From an uncultured Bryobacterales bacterium (GTDB taxonomy: Bacteria; Acidobacteriota; Terriglobia; Bryobacterales; Bryobacteraceae), in NCBI GenBank assembly GCA_937859895.1, contig CALMAV010000149.1, forward strand, positions 2,688 to 11,989: a DNA stretch of 9,302 nucleotides, given 5' to 3'. The position numbers and the translations under genes were made by a program. This document shows, piece by piece, positions 6,701-9,302 of this stretch (within the stretch, counting starts at the first letter, position 1; each line of letters starts with the position of its first letter). A model generated the notes under the pieces. It was given only the letters and a program-made list of their open reading frames with translations. It did not search any database and had not been told where the DNA came from.

Positions 6701-7148
6701 TCGTCCCTAATTGCGTGGATTCAGTCTGTAAGATTGGGGCTGCGGAGGTCACTTCAGCAATTTGCTGGACACTACCGACTGCAAGTTGAAAATCGAGTTT
6801 GGCAACCTGATTCAGCTGCAATACCACGTTAGGCTGAACGGAAGTCTTAAAACCAGCGCTTTCAACTCGGACCTCATAGCGGCCGATCGCAAGCCTGGGG
6901 AAACTATAATTGCCCCCCTCGTTTGTAAGATCAGAGAGCTCCACCCCACGGTCAACATCCTTCGCAACTACTTTTGCGCCCACAATCAGTCTTCCGGACT
7001 GGTCGGTTACTTCTCCATTTATCTGGGCCGTGATCTGCTGCCCAAGGCTCAACTGCGGAGCGCTGGCGAGCCCCAAAACCAGGGGGATACACAATCGCGA
7101 GATAAAGCTAAATCGAAGTACCTGTTTCCTGATGGTGTTGTGATTCAT
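3744..7148 (-). CDS. TonB-dependent receptor, Oar-like, with carboxypeptidase-regulatory-like domain
   Basis: A large outer-membrane beta-barrel of the TonB-dependent transporter superfamily, expected to import or bind large molecules such as glycans, peptides or chelated metals using TonB energy; the ligand cannot be told. Order of domains in the 1134 residues: signal peptide 1 to about 36 (basic N-terminus, hydrophobic core, SLGQ end); CarboxypepD_reg-like Ig-type domain about 39-123 (INGEVTDQSGR, GNYSFPRLAIGRYEVRV); plug domain about 140-265 with TGGRPYINGNREQANYYLLD and GGIISVSIKSGTNQFHGSAF; then the barrel to the C-terminal Phe (FGLKYNF), a normal barrel assembly signal. This is the Oar/OmpA-related receptor type abundant in Acidobacteriota. 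No TonB box is obvious. No Shine-Dalgarno sequence is evident before the ATG, but a strong promoter lies upstream and no better start precedes the signal peptide. It has no SusD-like partner in the window. Confidence 0.93.
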   Translation of the reverse strand: MNHNTIRKQVLRFSFISRLCIPLVLGLASAPQLSLGQQITAQINGEVTDQSGRLIVGAKVVAKDVDRGVELSDLTNEGGNYSFPRLAIGRYEVRVESAGFKTSVQPNVVLQLNQVAKLDFQLAVGSVQQIAEVTSAAPILQTESTQLGTIIDARTNVQLPLATRNYNQLTLLAPGSVTTNPSSFTGPQATFTGGRPYINGNREQANYYLLDGIDNNQVSENAVGYSPSVDAIQEFNLITQNASAEFGNFLGGIISVSIKSGTNQFHGSAFEFFRNDILNANNWANNFQGLSRPLLRWNEFGGAVGGRIIRDKLFFFADYQGSRYDQPATNAAYTVLTTAERGGNFGALCSEGFGANGLCNNLAHQLYNPFSSPTNGSGRSPFLNNQIPITLFSPAASAIVNSALYPQPINGALINNQVNRTKTNTNSDQGDLKVDYIPSEKQHFFARYSQQNVENPTTNSQALLYNGINKFPLWNGVLNYAYTISPTFVNEARAGVNYFPVTTGFANTSNQNAGATFGIAGVASTFLPGLTFANGNLNSNGGIGNSNITQQFADTNIQATDTLLISVGKQTMHLGFQYIRQRLNIFYPGNEGLAGTFAFSGRYTGGGPGLTGAPEADFLLGLPETVGVGAGAGTSGQRASVYSAFFQDDWRVTSHVTLNLGLRYELHTPWDEVHNRQTNFGEFSGQIFLSGQTNQFNDNNALYNQYNGIANYQPRLGIAWSSNDNKSVLRASYTLSSFLEGTGTNLRLFRNAPWEVGHSVNYTSLPFPSSTLDQGFSAFPSSGVPCTPATIQSVPASCFAGATAFLWDPKFRPAVSNQYNLSVQHQFGNSTTLQVAYVGQRNTHLVVPIYASQKVLNPDNSVSPGLYLAGNPALQSLVGNAKLTATNGNQNYNALQVSVQRRLTSGLEFSANYTYSKCLTNSIGYYGSGAQSGGNYYYWQNAYDAKANYGPCYYDVTHSSNGFATYDLPFGHNRAFGKNVNKVVNAALGDWQINAIVNIRGGFPFTIGANDVSNTNSAGARASCSGSPTVFGKRNSPKGGYQYWDPSSFFQPLSGFGNCGIGVIRGPGLTEADLSVTKTFTILEHQGLELRAEAINFTNTPILSAPNSRVGSTLGLLQGSQGARNVQFGLKYNF

Positions 7149-7216
7149 TAGAAGCGAGTCGATGTTTAAACTTTCAGGTTTGAAATAAGCCCGTGAAGAC
7201 TGAAGCGGATATACGA

Positions 7217-7245
7217 ATTGTAATTTTAGCTTCGGTTATAGTCAA
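7217..7245 (-). promoter_or_regulatory. sigma-70-type promoter of the TonB-dependent receptor
   Basis: On the minus strand TTGACT (7240-7245) and TACAAT (7217-7222) are separated by exactly 17 bases with an AT-rich spacer. Transcription would start near 7210, giving a leader of roughly 60 bases before the ATG at 7148. This is the best promoter match in the window and suggests the receptor is transcribed independently of the transporter gene upstream. The rest of the 238-bp gap holds nothing else I can name apart from the hairpin at 7369-7383. Confidence 0.72.
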
Positions 7246-7368
7246 CCCGTACTACGTAAAAATTTCCTATCAGGCCCTGAAGAGTGTGCAAATTAGGTAA
7301 ATGATACGTTCTGTAGCTGACGCTTAGACAAAGTCTATGGGTTTAGGAATGTTAATGGACATCTGCGG

Positions 7369-7383
7369 CCTCGGAATCCGAGG
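7369..7383 (-). terminator. short hairpin after the TpsB-like gene (weak terminator candidate)
   Basis: CCTCGG (7369-7374) and CCGAGG (7378-7383) form a 6-bp stem with a 3-base loop, beginning three bases after the stop codon of the transporter gene. On the minus strand no T run follows; on the plus strand it is followed by GTTTT. It could slow or end transcription of the transporter gene, but it is not a textbook terminator in that direction. Confidence 0.3.
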
Positions 7384-7386
7384 GTT

Positions 7387-9159
7387 TTAGAAGCTGCCCG
7401 TGATGGACATTTGTCCGTATGACCCCCGATTAGGCATCGTAGGGGCCTGCCGTAAACGCCAGCCAAGATCGAACTGGAAATCAAGAGATCGCGAGAAGGA
7501 GTAGCGTGCCAGAAAGCCAACACTTGCCAAATCGACCGAGCTGGTGATATCAGGGATAGGGGTGACCTGGCGTAGCCGAGCGTAGTCGAAGAAGCCGCCA
7601 AATTGCACTTTATCTCCGAACTCCGTGCCGCGAGCCACTAAGCGCGAGAGATCAAAAGGAGGCAACCGAAGTTCCTGGCTGAACATCTGGCCATTGCTGC
7701 CAAGCGCGGTGTCGGTGTAGTATCCACGCACGCTACCTACTCCGCCTCCACCAATCTGTTCGCTGTAAGGCAGGTTGTGATCGCTCTCTTGAACAGTGAG
7801 GCGATCAACAGCACTGAAGCGGCCTGGGAGTGGAGTGGTGCGGGTGACCAGGAACCGGTTATAAACATAGCTTCCTCGGGCTCCTGGGACCAGCGCCGAC
7901 AAAGCCGCCGTATTGTTGTCAGGAGTCAAGTGGCCCGGGCTAAATACAAACGTGTTTTGGATTGAAGTTTGGCCTAGGTGGTCGGTGAGAGTAGCATCGT
8001 AAGTCAGCGGAAACTGGTCCACCTCTGCCTGTACGCTGAAGATCTGAAAGCCGGCGAATTCTAAATTATTGTCTGTTGTTTTGAAGTCGTAGCCGAGTTG
8101 TACGTCCTGCGTGAAGCGGCGGGTACGGGGCAGTGGGTGAACATAGCGGATACTTGCTTGCCCCGAATGTCCAGTATCGTTGAAGATATTGGCAACTAAC
8201 GGCTGCTGTATCCCGAAAGAGCCGAAGATCAGCAGTTGATCGCCCCAAGGCGACGCAACGGTGTCTGAAATCGAATGGGAAACTGAGCGTCCGCTGAAGC
8301 TGCGGGTGAACTGATACGACAGGATCTGGCCGGTACCGAAGGCATTGCCCCAATTAGCGCCGAAGTTAAATTCAGGAACACCCAGGCTGCGTACACCTAG
8401 GTTGTCGTAACCGGAGTAGAAGCGAAGCGGCAGGCGATCTTTCGCGTTCAACACCAGATCGGTTTCGCCGGTCTGCGCACCGGGCTTGAATACTGCGTCC
8501 ACGTTCAAGAACGGGTTCCGGTTCAGCCGATCCAGGTCGGCTTGGAGAGTGTCCATCCGCAGGGTATTACCTGACTGCAAGCCACTAGTGCCTTTGATGA
8601 GCGACGGCGAGAAGTAACGCGCACCCTGCACGTCGATCTGGCCGAGCTTGTATTGGGTCACCACCACTTGCACTACCCCACTGGCGATGTTTTGCGGCGG
8701 CACTGAAACGTTCACGAACGGACGCTGGTGTGCGCGAAGCCAATTGGTTGCGAGCGCCTGCGTCCGGTCCAGGGCAGCCAAGGTTAGCGGTCGGCCAATG
8801 AGAGCAGCTAACTGCCCAAGGAAATGAGTATTATTCAGTTCCGGAACTTGTGAAGCGTCCACGCAAGAACCGCTGACTGCCGTCGCCGGCAGACCGGTGG
8901 TGACCAGCTTGTCAGGACCGGCAACGAAAACAATCCCCTTCAGTTCCGGTCCTAGGACTGACTGCCTGTTGCTCTCCGGCATTTGATTTGGAGGGGGAGC
9001 TAAGGCTGGAACTTGCGCCTTCGATGGCAATTGCGGGGCAACGCGGTTATAATCCTGCGCATAAACAGCGACGGGAGTGACAAGAAGAATCAGCACAGCA
9101 GCTGGCGCCACGAGTTTGGTGTGTGTGAGCGAACTCAGACGTAAGGGTGTGTCGATCAT
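7387..9159 (-). CDS. TpsB-family outer-membrane transporter (ShlB/FhaC/HecB type)
   Basis: An Omp85-superfamily pore that, in two-partner secretion, moves a TpsA exoprotein across the outer membrane. With the ATG at 9159 the protein has 590 residues: signal peptide 1-34 ending VYA before Gln35; a Pro-rich linker about 41-62; a first POTRA domain about 69-171 (LKGIVFVAGPDKL, then VVQVVVTQYKLG); a second about 172-243 (IDVQGARYFSP, LDRLNRNPFLNVDAVF); then a 16-stranded type barrel ending in Phe590. The L6 loop motif VRGY is at 477-480, preceded by the Gly-rich GGGGVGS. The FxDxG-type barrel motif appears as FFDYA at 523-527, with Ala for the usual Gly. An in-frame GTG at 9234 would lengthen the protein by 25 residues but overlaps the upstream gene and puts extra residues before a good signal peptide, so 9159 is preferred. 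No clear Shine-Dalgarno sequence is seen; translation may depend on the upstream gene, whose stop is 14 bases away. Confidence 0.9.
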   Translation of the reverse strand: MIDTPLRLSSLTHTKLVAPAAVLILLVTPVAVYAQDYNRVAPQLPSKAQVPALAPPPNQMPESNRQSVLGPELKGIVFVAGPDKLVTTGLPATAVSGSCVDASQVPELNNTHFLGQLAALIGRPLTLAALDRTQALATNWLRAHQRPFVNVSVPPQNIASGVVQVVVTQYKLGQIDVQGARYFSPSLIKGTSGLQSGNTLRMDTLQADLDRLNRNPFLNVDAVFKPGAQTGETDLVLNAKDRLPLRFYSGYDNLGVRSLGVPEFNFGANWGNAFGTGQILSYQFTRSFSGRSVSHSISDTVASPWGDQLLIFGSFGIQQPLVANIFNDTGHSGQASIRYVHPLPRTRRFTQDVQLGYDFKTTDNNLEFAGFQIFSVQAEVDQFPLTYDATLTDHLGQTSIQNTFVFSPGHLTPDNNTAALSALVPGARGSYVYNRFLVTRTTPLPGRFSAVDRLTVQESDHNLPYSEQIGGGGVGSVRGYYTDTALGSNGQMFSQELRLPPFDLSRLVARGTEFGDKVQFGGFFDYARLRQVTPIPDITSSVDLASVGFLARYSFSRSLDFQFDLGWRLRQAPTMPNRGSYGQMSITGSF

Positions 9160-9173
9160 GACGGCGTATTCAG

Positions 9174-9302
9174 TTAGCGTAATAAGCCCGCGGCGCTCTT
9201 GGTGGGACTGAGCAGAGGCATCGAGATGTGCCACGACTTGTCTTTTCCGCCTTGCAACAAGATTTGTTCGGTTGTGTTGATGACGGGAGGACCGCTGGTT
9301 AC
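9174..9302 (-). CDS. 3' end of an unidentified gene, truncated by the window edge
   Basis: The minus strand is open from the window edge for 42 codons to a TAA at 9174-9176. The frame has balanced, coding-like codon use, and its peptide (ending LLSPTKSAAGLLR) looks like a real protein tail. It contains GGKDKSW and no low-complexity stretch. The stop lies 14 bases before the ATG of the TpsB-like transporter, the spacing of an operon. By context this could be the TpsA exoprotein or another secretion partner, but I do not recognise the family from so short a tail. It is shorter than usual ORF-calling limits, so it is easy to miss. Confidence 0.55.
   Translation of the reverse strand, partial: VTSGPPVINTTEQILLQGGKDKSWHISMPLLSPTKSAAGLLR

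Noticed and set aside
6762..7151. 129-codon open frame on the + strand opposite the N-terminal part of the TonB-dependent receptor
   Set aside because: It is antisense to a well-supported receptor gene and its composition does not suggest a real protein.
9160..9234. GTG at 9232-9234 as start of the TpsB-like transporter
   Set aside because: It would overlap the upstream coding frame by 61 bases and place 25 extra residues before a good signal peptide.

Overview
The window most resembles a chromosomal segment of an Acidobacteriota bacterium (class Terriglobia or a close relative). The evidence is an Oar-like TonB-dependent receptor with an N-terminal carboxypeptidase-regulatory-like domain, of the type greatly expanded in that phylum, together with a PEP-CTERM protein, moderate GC content and weak Shine-Dalgarno signals. 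The organism call is an inference from family content; no taxonomic marker gene is present. I see no phage, IS element, CRISPR array or integrase.

Left part (3-2308, + strand): the 3' portion of an alpha/beta hydrolase gene and a MurF-like Mur ligase gene joined by a TAATG stop/start overlap. They form the end of an operon that starts left of the window. The Mur ligase keeps the ATP-binding loop and the ligase signature motifs, but its N-terminus is hydrophobic and membrane-type where canonical MurF has a UDP-sugar-binding domain. A perfect 17-bp hairpin flanked by A and T runs ends the operon and can also serve the convergent gene on its right.

Middle part (2351-3706, - strand): a secreted PEP-CTERM protein gene with a strong ribosome binding site and a small leader hairpin, then about 410 bp without a gene, then tRNA-Thr(TGT) and tRNA-Gly(TCC). 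The tRNAs are transcribed Gly then Thr from a recognisable promoter at 3677-3706.

Right part (3744-9302, - strand): a 1134-residue TonB-dependent receptor with its own near-consensus promoter at 7217-7245; upstream of it a TpsB/ShlB/FhaC-type outer-membrane transporter; and at the window edge the last 42 codons of another gene whose stop lies only 14 bp before the transporter start. That short gap suggests the truncated gene and the transporter are one operon, possibly a two-partner secretion pair.

Most of the window is cell-envelope biology: peptidoglycan-type ligation, an exosortase-sorted surface protein, and two outer-membrane beta-barrels. I do not see a clearly new system. The points most worth following are the membrane-anchored MurF-like ligase with its coupled hydrolase, and the identity of the gene truncated at the right edge.
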